In this document: positions 18,087-29,108 of the stretch, piece after piece
Position numbering within the stretch: position 1 is the first letter of the stretch
How the letters are laid out: each line of letters begins with the position of its first letter
Assembly: GCA_026125795.1 (NCBI GenBank)
Contig: JAHCKM010000001.1
Coordinates: forward strand, 372,001-436,000
From: Burkholderiaceae bacterium
GTDB lineage: Bacteria; Pseudomonadota; Gammaproteobacteria; Burkholderiales; Burkholderiaceae_C
Direction: 5' to 3'
Length of the DNA: 64,000 nt
Program-made: the position numbers and the translations under genes
Notes under the pieces: model-generated
The model's database searches: none
What the model was told of the DNA's origin: nothing
Seen by the model: the letters and a program-made list of their open reading frames with translations, nothing else

Positions 18087-19025
18087 ATGAAGCCGTTCGC
18101 ATTCGTCTTTCCCGGCCAAGGCGCGCAAAGCGTCGGCATGCTCGACGCCTGGGGCGATCACCCGGCCGTGCGAGCGGTCCTCGCCGAGGCCTCCGAAGCC
18201 CTCGGCGAGGACGTCGGTCGCCTGATCCGCGAGGGCCCGGCACAGGCGCTCGAGCTCACGACCAACACACAGCCGGTGATGCTCGCGGCAGGCATCGCGT
18301 GCTACCGCGCGTGGCGCGCCGAAGGTGGCGCCGAACCGGTGGCGCTCGCGGGACACTCGCTCGGGGAGTACAGCGCGCTGGTGGCTGCGGAGGCGTTGAG
18401 CCTGTCGGATGCCTTGCCGCTGGTGCGCTTTCGTGCGCAGGCGATGCAGCAGGCCGTGCCGGTGGGAGCGGGCGCGATGGCGGCCATTCTGGGGCTCGAG
18501 GCGCACGCCGTGGTCGAGGGCTGCGCTCGCGCCGCGGCTGAATCCGGCGCCGTGGTCTCGGCGGCCAATTTCAACGACCCCAGGCAGACCGTGATCTCCG
18601 GCGCCAAGGCCGGGGTCGACAAGGCCTGCGAGATTCTCAAGGGCATGGGCGCCAAGCGCGCGCTGCCGCTCGCGGTGTCGGCGCCGTTTCACTGCGCGCT
18701 GATGAAGCCGGCGGCCGACGCGTTACGCGAGAGGCTGTCCACGGCGGCGATCACCGCGCCGCGCCTGCAGGTGATCAACAACATCGATGTCGCCAGCGTG
18801 AGCGATGCACAAGCGATTCGCGACGCACTGTTCCGCCAGGCGTTCGGTCCGGTGCGTTGGGTCGAGGTGGTGCAGGCGTTGCGTGCACAGGGGCTGACGC
18901 ACGTGTTCGAATGCGGCCCGGGCAAGGTGCTCACCGGCATGGTCAAACGCATCGATGGCGATGCGGTGGCTGCCTCGGTGGCCGATCCGACCTCGCTGCG
19001 CGATGCGATGGGGTTGCTGGCATGA
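18087..19025 (+). CDS. fabD: Malonyl-CoA:ACP transacylase
   Basis: FabD, 312 residues, loads malonyl onto ACP. The nucleophile is S91 in GHSLGEYSAL, the catalytic His is H202 in SAPFHCALMKP, the substrate Arg is in PLVRFRAQAM, and the oxyanion Gln is in FPGQGAQSVG. The ATG at 18087 gives MKPFAFVFPGQG; an upstream frame into fabH is rejected. It is followed by fabG after 43 nt. Confidence 0.97.
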   Translation: MKPFAFVFPGQGAQSVGMLDAWGDHPAVRAVLAEASEALGEDVGRLIREGPAQALELTTNTQPVMLAAGIACYRAWRAEGGAEPVALAGHSLGEYSALVAAEALSLSDALPLVRFRAQAMQQAVPVGAGAMAAILGLEAHAVVEGCARAAAESGAVVSAANFNDPRQTVISGAKAGVDKACEILKGMGAKRALPLAVSAPFHCALMKPAADALRERLSTAAITAPRLQVINNIDVASVSDAQAIRDALFRQAFGPVRWVEVVQALRAQGLTHVFECGPGKVLTGMVKRIDGDAVAASVADPTSLRDAMGLLA

Positions 19026-19068
19026 CCCGTCGGGCCGATACTGCGGCGCCCAGCGCGAGGGTCCGTCG

Positions 19069-19827
19069 ATGAGCGGCGAGTCGACTCCGACCCAGGTCGC
19101 GCTGGTCACCGGCGCATCGCGTGGCATCGGGCGCGCAATCGCGTTGGCGCTGGCTGCCCAGGGCTTTCGCGTCATCGGCACCGGCACCACCGAAGCCGGC
19201 GCACGAGCGCTGGATCAAGCCCTGCGTGAGGCCGCCGCGCCAAGCGGCAGCCGGGGCGCGGTGCTTGATGTCAACGACGCAGCGGCCACCGACGGCCTGG
19301 TCGAGGCCATCGTCAAGCAAGACGGCGCTCTGCACGTGCTGGTCAACAACGCCGGCATCACGCGCGATGGCCTGGCGATGCGCATGAAGGACGATGACTG
19401 GGCCGCGGTGCTCGACACCAACCTCAATGCCGTCTTTCGCCTGTGCCGCGCGGTGATGCGATCGATGATGAAGCAGCGCCATGGCCGCATCGTCAACATC
19501 ACATCGGTGGTGGGCGCCGTCGGCAACGCGGGCCAGGCGAACTATGCGGCCGCCAAGGCCGGTGTGGCGGGGCTCACGCGTTCGTTGGCGCGCGAGCTCG
19601 CCAGCCGCAACATCACGGTGAACTGCGTCGCGCCGGGGTTCATCGGCACCGACATGACCGAGGCGCTCTCCGAGGCGCAGCGCCAGGCGTTGCTGGCCCA
19701 GGTGCCGCTCGGCCGTCTCGGCAGCGCCGAAGAAGTGGCGGCGGCGGTGTCGTTCCTCGTGTCGCCAGGCGCCGGCTACATCACGGGCACGCAGTTGCAC
19801 GTCAACGGCGGAATGTTCATGGACTGA
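19069..19827 (+). CDS. fabG: 3-oxoacyl-ACP reductase
   Basis: FabG, 252 residues, a classical SDR that reduces 3-ketoacyl-ACP with NADPH. TGASRGIG (14-21), NNAG (93-96), S146, Y159 and K163 are all in place, and the C-terminal GTQLHVNGGMFMD is typical. ATG 19069 has only a weak GAGG upstream, so coupling to fabD is likely. The chain is slightly longer than E. coli FabG (244) through a loop near residue 55. Confidence 0.97.
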   Translation: MSGESTPTQVALVTGASRGIGRAIALALAAQGFRVIGTGTTEAGARALDQALREAAAPSGSRGAVLDVNDAAATDGLVEAIVKQDGALHVLVNNAGITRDGLAMRMKDDDWAAVLDTNLNAVFRLCRAVMRSMMKQRHGRIVNITSVVGAVGNAGQANYAAAKAGVAGLTRSLARELASRNITVNCVAPGFIGTDMTEALSEAQRQALLAQVPLGRLGSAEEVAAAVSFLVSPGAGYITGTQLHVNGGMFMD

Positions 19828-20178
<351 letters not shown>

Positions 20179-20190
20179 ACGGAATCCCGC

Positions 20191-21435
20191 ATGTCGCGGC
20201 GTCGCGTTGTTGTCACCGGCCTCGGACTGATCAGCCCGGTGGGCAATTCGGTCGAGCAGGCCTGGGCCAACCTGACGGCCGGGCGCTCGGGCATCGCCAC
20301 GATCACGCACTTCGACCCGACACCGTTTGCCTGCCGCTTCGCCGGCGAGGTGAAGGACTTCAAGATCGATGAATATGTGCCGGCCAAGGAGGCGCGGCAC
20401 ATGGACACGTTCATCCACTACGGCTTGGCGGCCGCGATTCAGGCGGTGCAGGACTCCGGTCTGCCGACCGGCGACGCGCTGACCGAAGAGCGCGCCGAGC
20501 GCATCGGCTGCGTGGTGGGCTCGGGCATCGGCGGGCTTCCGTTGATCGAAGAAACCCATACTGAGCTGGCTTCGCGCGGACCGCGGCGCATCTCGCCGTT
20601 CTTCATTCCCGGAACGATCATCAACATGGTCGCCGGCCACGTGTCGATGCGCTTCGGCTTCAAGGGCCCGAATCTGTCGGTGGTGACGGCATGCACCACC
20701 GGCTTGCACTGCATCGGCGAGGCCGGCCGGCTCATCGAGTACGGCGATGCCGATGTGATGGTCGCTGGTGGAACCGAGGCGGCGGTGTCGCCGCTGGGCG
20801 TGGGAGGCTTCGCCGCGATGCGCGCGCTGTCCACCCGCAACGACGACCCGGCCACCGCATCGCGCCCGTGGGACAAGGACCGCGATGGTTTCGTGCTCGG
20901 CGAGGGCGCGGGTGTGGTGGTGCTCGAGGAATACGAGCATGCGAAGGCGCGCGGCGCCAAGGTCTACGCAGAGCTCGTCGGCTACGGCATGAGTGCCGAT
21001 GCCGGGCACATCACCGCTCCCAACACCGACGGACCGCGCCGCGCCATGCAGGCGGCTCTGCGCAATGCGCGCCTCGACCCGTCGCGGATCCAGTACCTCA
21101 ACGCCCACGGCACGTCCACACCTTTGGGCGATGTGAACGAGACGCAGGCCATCAAGATGGCGTTCGGCGAGCAGGCCAGGAAGATAGTGGTCAGCTCGAC
21201 GAAGTCGATGACCGGACACCTTCTGGGTGGCGCGGGCGGCATCGAGACCGTGTTCACCGTGCTGGCGCTGCACCACCAAGTCGTACCGCCGACCATCAAC
21301 TTGTTCAACCAGGATCCGGAGTGCGATCTCGACTACTGCGCCAATCAGGCGCGCGAGATGCGCATCGACGCGGCGGCCAAGAACAACTTCGGGTTCGGCG
21401 GCACCAACGGCACCCTGGTGTTGCGTCGCGCGTGA
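20191..21435 (+). CDS. fabF: 3-oxoacyl-ACP synthase II
   Basis: KAS II, 414 residues, elongates acyl-ACP. The catalytic C168 is in [14 protein letters not shown]306 in [12 protein letters not shown]338 in SSTKSMTGH and H343 in [20 protein letters not shown] and [14 protein letters not shown] are further family marks. It starts 12 nt after acpP. Length and order are standard, so acpP-fabF are co-transcribed. Confidence 0.97.
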   Translation: MSRRRVVVTGLGLISPVGNSVEQAWANLTAGRSGIATITHFDPTPFACRFAGEVKDFKIDEYVPAKEARHMDTFIHYGLAAAIQAVQDSGLPTGDALTEERAERIGCVVGSGIGGLPLIEETHTELASRGPRRISPFFIPGTIINMVAGHVSMRFGFKGPNLSVVTACTTGLHCIGEAGRLIEYGDADVMVAGGTEAAVSPLGVGGFAAMRALSTRNDDPATASRPWDKDRDGFVLGEGAGVVVLEEYEHAKARGAKVYAELVGYGMSADAGHITAPNTDGPRRAMQAALRNARLDPSRIQYLNAHGTSTPLGDVNETQAIKMAFGEQARKIVVSSTKSMTGHLLGGAGGIETVFTVLALHHQVVPPTINLFNQDPECDLDYCANQAREMRIDAAAKNNFGFGGTNGTLVLRRA

Positions 21436-21457
21436 TCCGCGCACGCGCGGCGGCCCC

Positions 21458-21937
21458 ATGCGCGCGGCCCCGGCATTCGAGTTGCCGCTGACCTTGAGCG
21501 CGACCGAGCGCGCGTTCCTCGCACTGCTGGGTGCCGTGCTGGCCGCGGCGCTGGCGGCTTGGGTCTGGTCGCACGTCGACGCGGCGGCGGGCCCGAACGG
21601 TCGGGGCTGGTGGCCGTGGCTGACGTGGATGCCGGCCGCCGCCGGCATCGGCGCATGGATCGCCTGGAGCGTGGCGCGCCCAAAGCCGCGCACGCTGCGT
21701 TGGCAGCAGGGGCGCTGGAGCTGGATCGACGGCGGCATCCAGCGTGAGGGCATGGTCCATCCCAAGCTTGACCTCGGCAATTGGCTGCTGCTGTTGCTGC
21801 GGCCGCAAGACGGCAGCCCGGCGTGCTGGGGCACCGTCGGTCGCCGGCGAGCCGGGCCGGCTTGGCATCCGCTGCGCGCCACGCTGTTCGCGCCTGCCGC
21901 GGCTGAACCTGATACCGGCGAAGGCGCTCCAACATGA
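21458..21937 (+). CDS. Small membrane protein, possibly YgfX/CptA-like
   Basis: A 159-residue protein not firmly recognised. Two hydrophobic segments lie near the N-terminus (FLALLGAVLAAALAAWVW and WLTWMPAAAGIGAWIAW). A soluble part follows, with LRWQQGRWSWIDGG, LGNWLLLLLRPQD and WHPLRATLF. That order (two TMs, a W-rich beta segment, then W..LR..LF) resembles YgfX/CptA-type proteins, but the match is weak. The stop overlaps the rpoE start as ATGA, so its translation is coupled to the sigma factor. A membrane location is likely; function is not assigned. Confidence 0.65.
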   Translation: MRAAPAFELPLTLSATERAFLALLGAVLAAALAAWVWSHVDAAAGPNGRGWWPWLTWMPAAAGIGAWIAWSVARPKPRTLRWQQGRWSWIDGGIQREGMVHPKLDLGNWLLLLLRPQDGSPACWGTVGRRRAGPAWHPLRATLFAPAAAEPDTGEGAPT

Positions 21938-22542
21938 GCGCGGCCGACGCGGATCGGGCGCTGGTCGAGCGTGCGCAACAAGGCGATGCGCGCGCCTTCG
22001 AGATGCTGGTCGTGAAGTACCAGCGTCGCATCGAGCGCCTGATCTCGCGCATGGTGCGTGACGCCGATCTGGTGCATGACGTGGCGCAGGAATCGTTCAT
22101 CCGCGCCTACCGTGCGCTGCCGCAGTTCCGCGGCGAGAGCGCGTTCTACACCTGGCTGTACCGCATCGCCGTCAACACCGCGAAAAAGGCGCTGGTCGAG
22201 ATGAAACGCGACCCGGTGCTGACCGAGTCCTCCCGCAGCCGGGTGGCCGAGGAGGACGAAACTTACCGCGTCGACAATGAACTAAGCGACGGCGAAACCC
22301 CGGAGGCGTTGCTGGCGAGCAAGGAGATTGCCGCGACCGTCAACGCCGCGATCGATGCCCTGTCGGAAGAGCTCCGGCAGGCCATCACGTTGCGGGAGAT
22401 CGAAGGCCTCAGTTACGAAGAGATCGCCGACGTGATGAATTGCCCGATCGGAACCGTGCGGTCGCGGATCTTTCGTGCCCGCGAAGCGATCGCATCGCGA
22501 TTGCGGCCGCTGCTCGGCACGCGCGAAGGGGAGCGCTGGTGA
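21934..22542 (+). CDS. rpoE: RNA polymerase ECF sigma factor RpoE
   Basis: A 202-residue group IV sigma factor. Region 2 is LVVKYQRRIERLISRMV...AQESFIRAYRALPQFRGES. Region 4 is LREIEGLSYEEIADVMNCPIGTVRSRIFRAREAI. ECF02/RpoE-like features and the downstream rseA-rseB-degP identify it as the envelope-stress sigma-E (AlgU type). It is released when RseA is proteolysed. Its ATG overlaps the preceding gene (ATGA). Confidence 0.96.
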   Translation: MSAADADRALVERAQQGDARAFEMLVVKYQRRIERLISRMVRDADLVHDVAQESFIRAYRALPQFRGESAFYTWLYRIAVNTAKKALVEMKRDPVLTESSRSRVAEEDETYRVDNELSDGETPEALLASKEIAATVNAAIDALSEELRQAITLREIEGLSYEEIADVMNCPIGTVRSRIFRAREAIASRLRPLLGTREGERW

Positions 22543-22587
22543 CTGGCAAAGACCTGCAAGCGCGAGCCACAATGTCTGGAGTGAACG

Positions 22588-23199
22588 ATGGCCGACCCAC
22601 ATCCTGAGCGCAACGACGATTGGGCGGCTTTGTCGTCGATGGCCGACGGCGAGGCCAGCCCGGGCGTGCAGGCGCATTGCCTCGCCCTGTGGGCGGCGGA
22701 TGCGCAGGCGCGCGAACGCTGGCGCGACTACCAGCTGATCGGCGACGTGCTGCGCTCTCAGGAGCTGGCGCGCCACGCCTCGCACGACGCGGCGTTCGTG
22801 CAGGCGTTGCGAGAGCGCTTGAAGCGCGAGCCGGTCGTGCTGCGGCCCCGGACCGCCGCCCCGCAGGCGACAAGACGTGCCCGCACCTGGGGCGTGCCCA
22901 TGGCCGCGATGGCCGGCGTGGCCGCGGTGGCCGGCGTGGTGGTTGTGCTGCGCGGTGCGCCGGACAGTGGCGCACCGATGCTCGCCAAGGGAAACAACGC
23001 GGAACCCATGGTGGCCACGTCGTCGCCGCCACAGCAGCAGCCGATGCCGACAGCCCAGGTCGTCAATGGGCGCTTGATTCGCGACGCGCGGCTTGATCGG
23101 TACTTCACGGCGCACCGCCAGAGCGCCAACGGCACGGCCCTGCAAATGCCTGGATCCGTGGTGCGCAGCGTCGATACCATCGTGCTGGAGGATCGGTGA
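22588..23199 (+). CDS. rseA: Sigma-E anti-sigma factor RseA
   Basis: A 203-residue anti-sigma factor. The N-terminal cytoplasmic RseA domain carries LSSMADGEAS...RERWRDYQLIGDVLRS (binds sigma-E). One membrane span is at about residues 101-120 (WGVPMAAMAGVAAVAGVVVV). The periplasmic tail is Pro/Gln-rich and ends in a conserved RLDRYFTAHRQ...DTIVLED. It holds RpoE at the membrane until cleaved. Its stop overlaps the rseB GTG (GTGA). Confidence 0.93.
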   Translation: MADPHPERNDDWAALSSMADGEASPGVQAHCLALWAADAQARERWRDYQLIGDVLRSQELARHASHDAAFVQALRERLKREPVVLRPRTAAPQATRRARTWGVPMAAMAGVAAVAGVVVVLRGAPDSGAPMLAKGNNAEPMVATSSPPQQQPMPTAQVVNGRLIRDARLDRYFTAHRQSANGTALQMPGSVVRSVDTIVLEDR

Positions 23200-24212
23200 T
23201 CGGGCGGGTGAGGCCATCACGCGCTTGGCACTGGCTCGGCGCCGTCGCGTTGACGACGCTGCAAGGTCAACTGCTGGCCGGACCGCTGGCGGAGGGGTCG
23301 CCAACCGATGCCCGCGCATGGATGTCGCGCGTGCAGCAGGCGGCCATGACTCTCAACTACCAGGGCACGCTGGTGTTCAATGCGGCCGGCGTGGTGTCGA
23401 GCTCGCGCGTGGCGCACTACTGCGAAGGCAAGCAGCGCTACGAGCGCATCGATGTGCTCGACGGCGAGGCACGCCAGGTGTTGCGGCACAACGAGGTCAC
23501 GCAGACCTTGTGGCCGCGCACGCGCGTGGCGGTGGTCGAGCAGCGTGCCGGGATGCCGGAGTTCCCGGCGCTGCCCGCCGCCGATGCCCGCACGCTCGAA
23601 GCCTATGACCTGCGTGTACTGGGCACCGAACGGGTCGCGGGCCATGAAGCGCAGGTGCTGATTCTCAAGCCGCGCGATGCGCACCGGTTCGCGCAGCGTC
23701 TGTGGGCCGAACGATCCAGCGGCCTGCTGTTGCGCGCCGACGTGTTGGGTGCGCGTGGCGAAGTGCTGGAGTCGGCTTCGTTCTCCGATGTGTCCATCGG
23801 TGGCAAGGGCAGCCCTGAAGCGGTCCTGCAGGCCATGCGCAAGGTCGACGGCTATCGCATCGTGCGTCCGGCTGCGGCGCGGACCCAGCTCGACACGGAA
23901 GGTTGGACGCTGGCCAGGCCGGTGCCCGGCTTCCAACTCGTGGGTTGTGTGCGCAAGGAGTTGAATGCGCTCGGCGAACCGTTGCCCGCGGGCACTCCGC
24001 AGGTGCTGATGGCGGTCTTCTCCGACGGGCTGACGCACGTGTCGGTGTTCGTCGAGCCCTACGATGCGGGGCGCCACAAGCCGGTGGCGACCAGCCTGGG
24101 GGCCACCCACACGGTCATGACACGCTCGGGCGATTGGTGGATCACCGCAATGGGTGACGTGCCGATGGCCACCGTGCAGTTGTTCTCCGTGGCGCTGGAG
24201 CGCAGGCGCTGA
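23196..24212 (+). CDS. rseB: Periplasmic sigma-E regulator RseB/MucB
   Basis: A 338-residue periplasmic protein. The GTG start overlaps rseA, and an N-terminal signal-like segment (WHWLGAVALTTLQGQLLAG) is followed by the MucB/RseB N-domain (WMSRVQQAAMTLNYQGTLVF, GKQRYERIDVLDGEARQV) and a C-domain (GFQLVGCVRKEL, FVEPYDAGRHKPVATSLGATH). It binds RseA and shields it from DegS, sensing mislocalised LPS or lipoprotein (family knowledge). Confidence 0.93.
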   Translation: MIGRVRPSRAWHWLGAVALTTLQGQLLAGPLAEGSPTDARAWMSRVQQAAMTLNYQGTLVFNAAGVVSSSRVAHYCEGKQRYERIDVLDGEARQVLRHNEVTQTLWPRTRVAVVEQRAGMPEFPALPAADARTLEAYDLRVLGTERVAGHEAQVLILKPRDAHRFAQRLWAERSSGLLLRADVLGARGEVLESASFSDVSIGGKGSPEAVLQAMRKVDGYRIVRPAAARTQLDTEGWTLARPVPGFQLVGCVRKELNALGEPLPAGTPQVLMAVFSDGLTHVSVFVEPYDAGRHKPVATSLGATHTVMTRSGDWWITAMGDVPMATVQLFSVALERRR

Positions 24213-24226
24213 CGCGCGCCGGGCGC

Positions 24227-24256
24227 TTGACATCCGGCGTGTGCGACCCAAGTAAT
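24227..24256 (+). promoter_or_regulatory. Candidate promoter for degP
   Basis: TTGACA (24227-24232) and AGTAAT (24251-24256) with an 18-bp spacer lie in the 81-nt rseB-degP gap. This would allow degP expression apart from the rpoE operon. A sigma-E-type motif was not recognised here. Confidence 0.35.
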
Positions 24257-24293
24257 CGCGCCTGAAGCCGACCGTTCGATTGAGGTTCTTTGC

Positions 24294-25760
24294 ATGCAAC
24301 CAAGGTTTGGAGTTTCGATGTCTGTGCTGAGTCGCCGTGCCGTGATGGCTGCGCTGGCGCTTGTGGTGGGTGCGGCAACCCTTTGGTCGCCCGCGATGCC
24401 CGCGCAGGCCCAGGGCCGCGAGCTGCCCGACTTTGCCGAACTGGCCGACAAGTGGAGTCCGTCGGTGGTCAACATCCGCACGCTCGAGCGAGGCCGCGTG
24501 CCTTCCACCGGCGAGGTGGATCCCAGTGTCGAGGAGTTCTTTCGCCGCTTCGGCATCCCGATGCCCGGGCGTCCCGACCCGCGACGGGGTCCAAGAGGCG
24601 ACAACGACGAGCCGCAACAGCGAGGGGTCGGCTCGGGATTCATCCTGAGTCCCGATGGCTTCGTGATGACCAACGCGCACGTGGTCGACGGTGCCGATGA
24701 AGTGATGGTCACGCTGACCGACAAGCGGGAGTTCAAGGCGCGCATCATCGGCCACGACAAGCGCACGGACGTCGCGGTGGTGAAGATCGAAGCCAACGCC
24801 CTGCCGGCTGTGAAGATCGGCGACGTCAACAAGCTGCGCGTGGGCGAATGGGTCATGGCCATCGGTTCGCCGTTCGGCCTGGACAACACCGTGACGGCCG
24901 GCATCGTCAGCGCCAAGCAGCGCGACACCGGCGACTACCTGCCCTTCATCCAGACCGACGTCGCGATCAACCCCGGCAATTCCGGCGGACCGCTGCTCAA
25001 CATGCGCGGCGAGGTTGTGGGCATCAACTCCCAGATCTACAGCCGCTCGGGCGGCTTCATGGGCATCTCGTTCTCGATTCCTATCGACGAGGCGATGCGT
25101 GTCGCCGACCAGCTGCGGGCCAAGGGGCGAGTGGTGCGCGGAAAGATCGGCGTGACCATTGCCGCCGTGACCAAGGAAGTCGCCGAATCGATCGGCCTGG
25201 GCAAGCCGATGGGCGCATTGGTGCAAGGCGTGGAGTCCGGCGGCCCGGCGGAGAAGGCCGGCATCGAGGCGGGCGACATCATCGTCAAGGTGAACGGCCG
25301 GCCGGTGGAGAAGTCCGGCGACCTGCCACGCATCATCGGCAACACCGAACCCGGCAGCCGGGCTGCGCTGCAGCTGTTCAGGCGCGGTGCAACGCGTGAC
25401 GTGCAGGTGACCGTGGCGGAGTTCGAAGCCGATCGTCCGATCCGGCGCGCCCAGGCTGACCCTGGCGCCGCGAGTGCGCCCAGCAAGACGGCGCTCGGAC
25501 TGACGGTGTCGGAGCTCACCGATGCGCAGAAGCGCGAGCTCAAGATCAAGAACGGCGTGCGCGTGGAATCGGCAGAAGGCGCAGCGGCACGGGCCGGTGT
25601 GCGTGACGGCGACGTGGTGCTGGCAATCGACAACACCGAGGTCACCGACGTGAAGCAGTTTCTCGGCATCGCCACCAAGGTCGAGAAGTCGCGCGCGGTC
25701 AGCGTGATGGTCAAGCGCGGCGAGTTCGTCAACTACCTCGTGATCCGGCCGGCACGCTGA
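24294..25760 (+). CDS. degP: Periplasmic serine protease DegP/MucD
   Basis: A 488-residue HtrA protease. A signal peptide ends at about residue 40 (SPAMPAQAQG). The triad is H129 (TNAHVVDGADE), D159 (RTDVAVVKI) and S230 (NPGNSGGPLLN). Two PDZ domains follow (about 275-360 and 390-480). Start: ATG 24294, or 24318 (MSVLSRRAV), which has GGAG 5 nt upstream and may be the true start. Downstream of rseB it is a typical sigma-E effector, degrading misfolded periplasmic proteins and acting in feedback (MucD role). Confidence 0.95.
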   Translation: MQPRFGVSMSVLSRRAVMAALALVVGAATLWSPAMPAQAQGRELPDFAELADKWSPSVVNIRTLERGRVPSTGEVDPSVEEFFRRFGIPMPGRPDPRRGPRGDNDEPQQRGVGSGFILSPDGFVMTNAHVVDGADEVMVTLTDKREFKARIIGHDKRTDVAVVKIEANALPAVKIGDVNKLRVGEWVMAIGSPFGLDNTVTAGIVSAKQRDTGDYLPFIQTDVAINPGNSGGPLLNMRGEVVGINSQIYSRSGGFMGISFSIPIDEAMRVADQLRAKGRVVRGKIGVTIAAVTKEVAESIGLGKPMGALVQGVESGGPAEKAGIEAGDIIVKVNGRPVEKSGDLPRIIGNTEPGSRAALQLFRRGATRDVQVTVAEFEADRPIRRAQADPGAASAPSKTALGLTVSELTDAQKRELKIKNGVRVESAEGAAARAGVRDGDVVLAIDNTEVTDVKQFLGIATKVEKSRAVSVMVKRGEFVNYLVIRPAR

Positions 25761-26086
25761 ATCTCCTTGTGAATCAGTCGGAGTCCCCGGTCGGCGGACG
25801 CTCCGGTTCTGCAATGCGGAAGCGCGCCGATGTCTCGGATGGGTGTGCAGTAACGTTAGTGAGTTCTAGCTTTACTGGGGCTGGCCTGGATTCCGATGGG
25901 CCCTCGCTAGAATGGCTGGCTGTTTGCCTCCTGGAGCCCGACGCCGCGCGCTAATCGGCCGGGGACAGCGACGGCCGGCGGGCTATGGCGTGCCTGTTGA
26001 TAAGCTGTGGAGTCTTGCTTGCTGTTGGCGCCCTGCAACGAGCGGAAAACAAGCATTGGCGCGGATTTCCGCGAGGTGCTTTTGGC

Positions 26087-26092
26087 TACAAT
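26087..26092 (+). promoter_or_regulatory. -10-like element of candidate small RNA
   Basis: TACAAT lies 7 nt before the first hairpin of the candidate RNA at 26099. The best -35 match (TTTCCG, 15 bp away) is poor. Confidence 0.35.
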
Positions 26093-26098
26093 GAAGGC

Positions 26099-26162
26099 CC
26101 AACAAGCAGTTGCCATACGTTTTGTTGGAAGGCGCGTCTTCTCTTGGACGTGCCTTTTTTTT
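26099..26162 (+). ncRNA. Candidate two-hairpin small RNA upstream of lepA
   Basis: About 64 nt. CCAACAA (26099-26105) pairs perfectly with TTGTTGG (26122-26128), and this hairpin is followed one nucleotide later by an intrinsic terminator. A -10-like TACAAT sits at the right distance upstream. It could be an independent sRNA (with a Hfq-style poly-U tail) or a terminated leader of lepA. No known family was recognised. Confidence 0.4.
26130..26162 (+). terminator. Strong intrinsic terminator
   Basis: AGGCGCGTC (26130-26138) pairs with GACGTGCCT (26147-26155) over 9 bp with a single G-T pair and an 8-nt loop, followed by eight T (26155-26162). It ends the transcript starting near 26099 or read-through from degP. 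Confidence 0.8.
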
Positions 26163-26187
26163 AGCTCCAGCACGGGCCTGCGGCCCT

Positions 26188-26235
26188 TCACATCGCTGCG
26201 CGATGTGAGCTTGCGCTGAAACGGCTTCGCCGTTT
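26188..26235. repeat. Two hairpins of a dispersed intergenic repeat, before lepA
   Basis: TCACATCGC-TGC-GCGATGTGA (26188-26208) is a perfect 9-bp hairpin. AAACGGC-TTC-GCCGTTT (26219-26235) is a 7-bp hairpin. The first and the CTTGCGC that follows it match a diverged copy in the gap at 41.77-41.79 kb, so this is a repeated element rather than a lepA-specific signal. Confidence 0.55.
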
Positions 26236-26270
26236 TGTCTGCGGCGGCCGCACGCAGCACCGGTAGTTCA

Positions 26271-28079
<1,809 letters not shown>

Positions 28080-28136
28080 GCCGGCCAGGCGGCGCCGGTC
28101 CCATCCGAAGAAAGACAAGGGCACGACGATCACGAC

Positions 28137-29108
28137 ATGAGTGCATTGACAGCGATCCTGTACGCCGCGCTGGCGATCTATCTGGGGGGCTGGTACGCCG
28201 ACCGGTGGATCGGCAACTTCTCGCTGCTCTTGTTCGTGCTGACCGTGGTCACGCTGGCTTACTGGCTGGCCGAGCGGTTCCACTTCAAGCCGGCGCGCGA
28301 AGCGGCGGCGTCGGCGCTCGAGGCGCAGCAGGCGCAACGGCGCGCCGAGCTGGCCGGCAAGGGCATCACGCAAGTCGACGGCGACCTGCAATCGGCGCGC
28401 GAGCGCGTACTGGCGCAGCCCTGGTGGCTCGACTGGACGGCCGGTCTGTTCCCGGTGATCCTGGTCGTGTTCCTGCTGCGCTCGTTCCTGTTCGAGCCGT
28501 TCAAGATCCCGTCGGGTTCGATGGTGCCCACGCTGGTGGTCGGTGACCTGATCCTGGTGAACAAGTACCACTACGGCGTGCGCCTGCCGGTGATCAACAA
28601 GAAGATCGTCGCCAACCACAATCCGAAGCCAGGCGACGTGATGGTGTTTCGATACCCCGTCGACCCTCGCGTCGACTACATCAAGCGGGTCGTGGGGGTG
28701 CCTGGCGACGAGGTCGCATACCTCAATCAGAGGCTCATCATCAACGGCAAGCCGGTCGAGGTGCAGGCGCAGGGCGAGTACTACGACGAGGATTCACTGC
28801 GCTATGCCCCGCAGTTCGTCGAGACGCTGGGAAGCGTGCCGCACCGCATTTTGGTCGACCCCAAGCGCAACGCGTTCTACGGCAGCGCCGAGTCTCGACA
28901 GTTTCCGCACGCCCAGAACTGCCGCTACTCGGCAGAAGGCGTCGTCTGCAAGGTGCCTGAGGGCCACTATTTCATGATGGGCGACAACCGTGACAATTCA
29001 CAGGACTCTCGCTTCTGGGGCTTCGTGCCCGACGAGAACATCGTCGGCAAGGCCTTCTTCGTTTGGATGAATTTCGGTAATCTCCGCCGCATCGGGTCCT
29101 TCCAATGA
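28137..29108 (+). CDS. lepB: Signal peptidase I
   Basis: A 323-residue inner-membrane protease. There are N-terminal membrane segments at about 5-20 and 28-45 and another at 102-118. The catalytic S128 is in KIPSGSMVPTL and the general base K183 in DYIKRVVGVPGDEV. Box E is GHYFMMGDNRDNSQDSRFWGFV. It releases Sec/Tat-exported proteins. It is slightly longer than minimal forms through the cytoplasmic loop (46-95). Its stop overlaps the next gene (ATGA). Confidence 0.96.
   Translation: MSALTAILYAALAIYLGGWYADRWIGNFSLLLFVLTVVTLAYWLAERFHFKPAREAAASALEAQQAQRRAELAGKGITQVDGDLQSARERVLAQPWWLDWTAGLFPVILVVFLLRSFLFEPFKIPSGSMVPTLVVGDLILVNKYHYGVRLPVINKKIVANHNPKPGDVMVFRYPVDPRVDYIKRVVGVPGDEVAYLNQRLIINGKPVEVQAQGEYYDEDSLRYAPQFVETLGSVPHRILVDPKRNAFYGSAESRQFPHAQNCRYSAEGVVCKVPEGHYFMMGDNRDNSQDSRFWGFVPDENIVGKAFFVWMNFGNLRRIGSFQ

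Larger units (their letters stand above)
25761..26270. other. Gene-free interval between degP and lepA (510 nt)
   Basis: No convincing coding frame. The right part holds a -10-like TACAAT, a compact two-hairpin transcript candidate ending in a strong terminator, and two further hairpins before lepA (each listed separately). The left 300 nt show only a TAGAAT at about 25911 and nothing recognisable. Confidence 0.6.

Noticed and set aside
23217-25814. Long minus-strand frame opposite rseB and degP
   Set aside because: Antisense to motif-complete genes; His/Arg-rich composition from reversed codon bias.
26000-26015. DnaA-box-like TTATCAACA on the minus strand
   Set aside because: A single copy with one mismatch, no cluster, and no dnaA or AT-rich region nearby.
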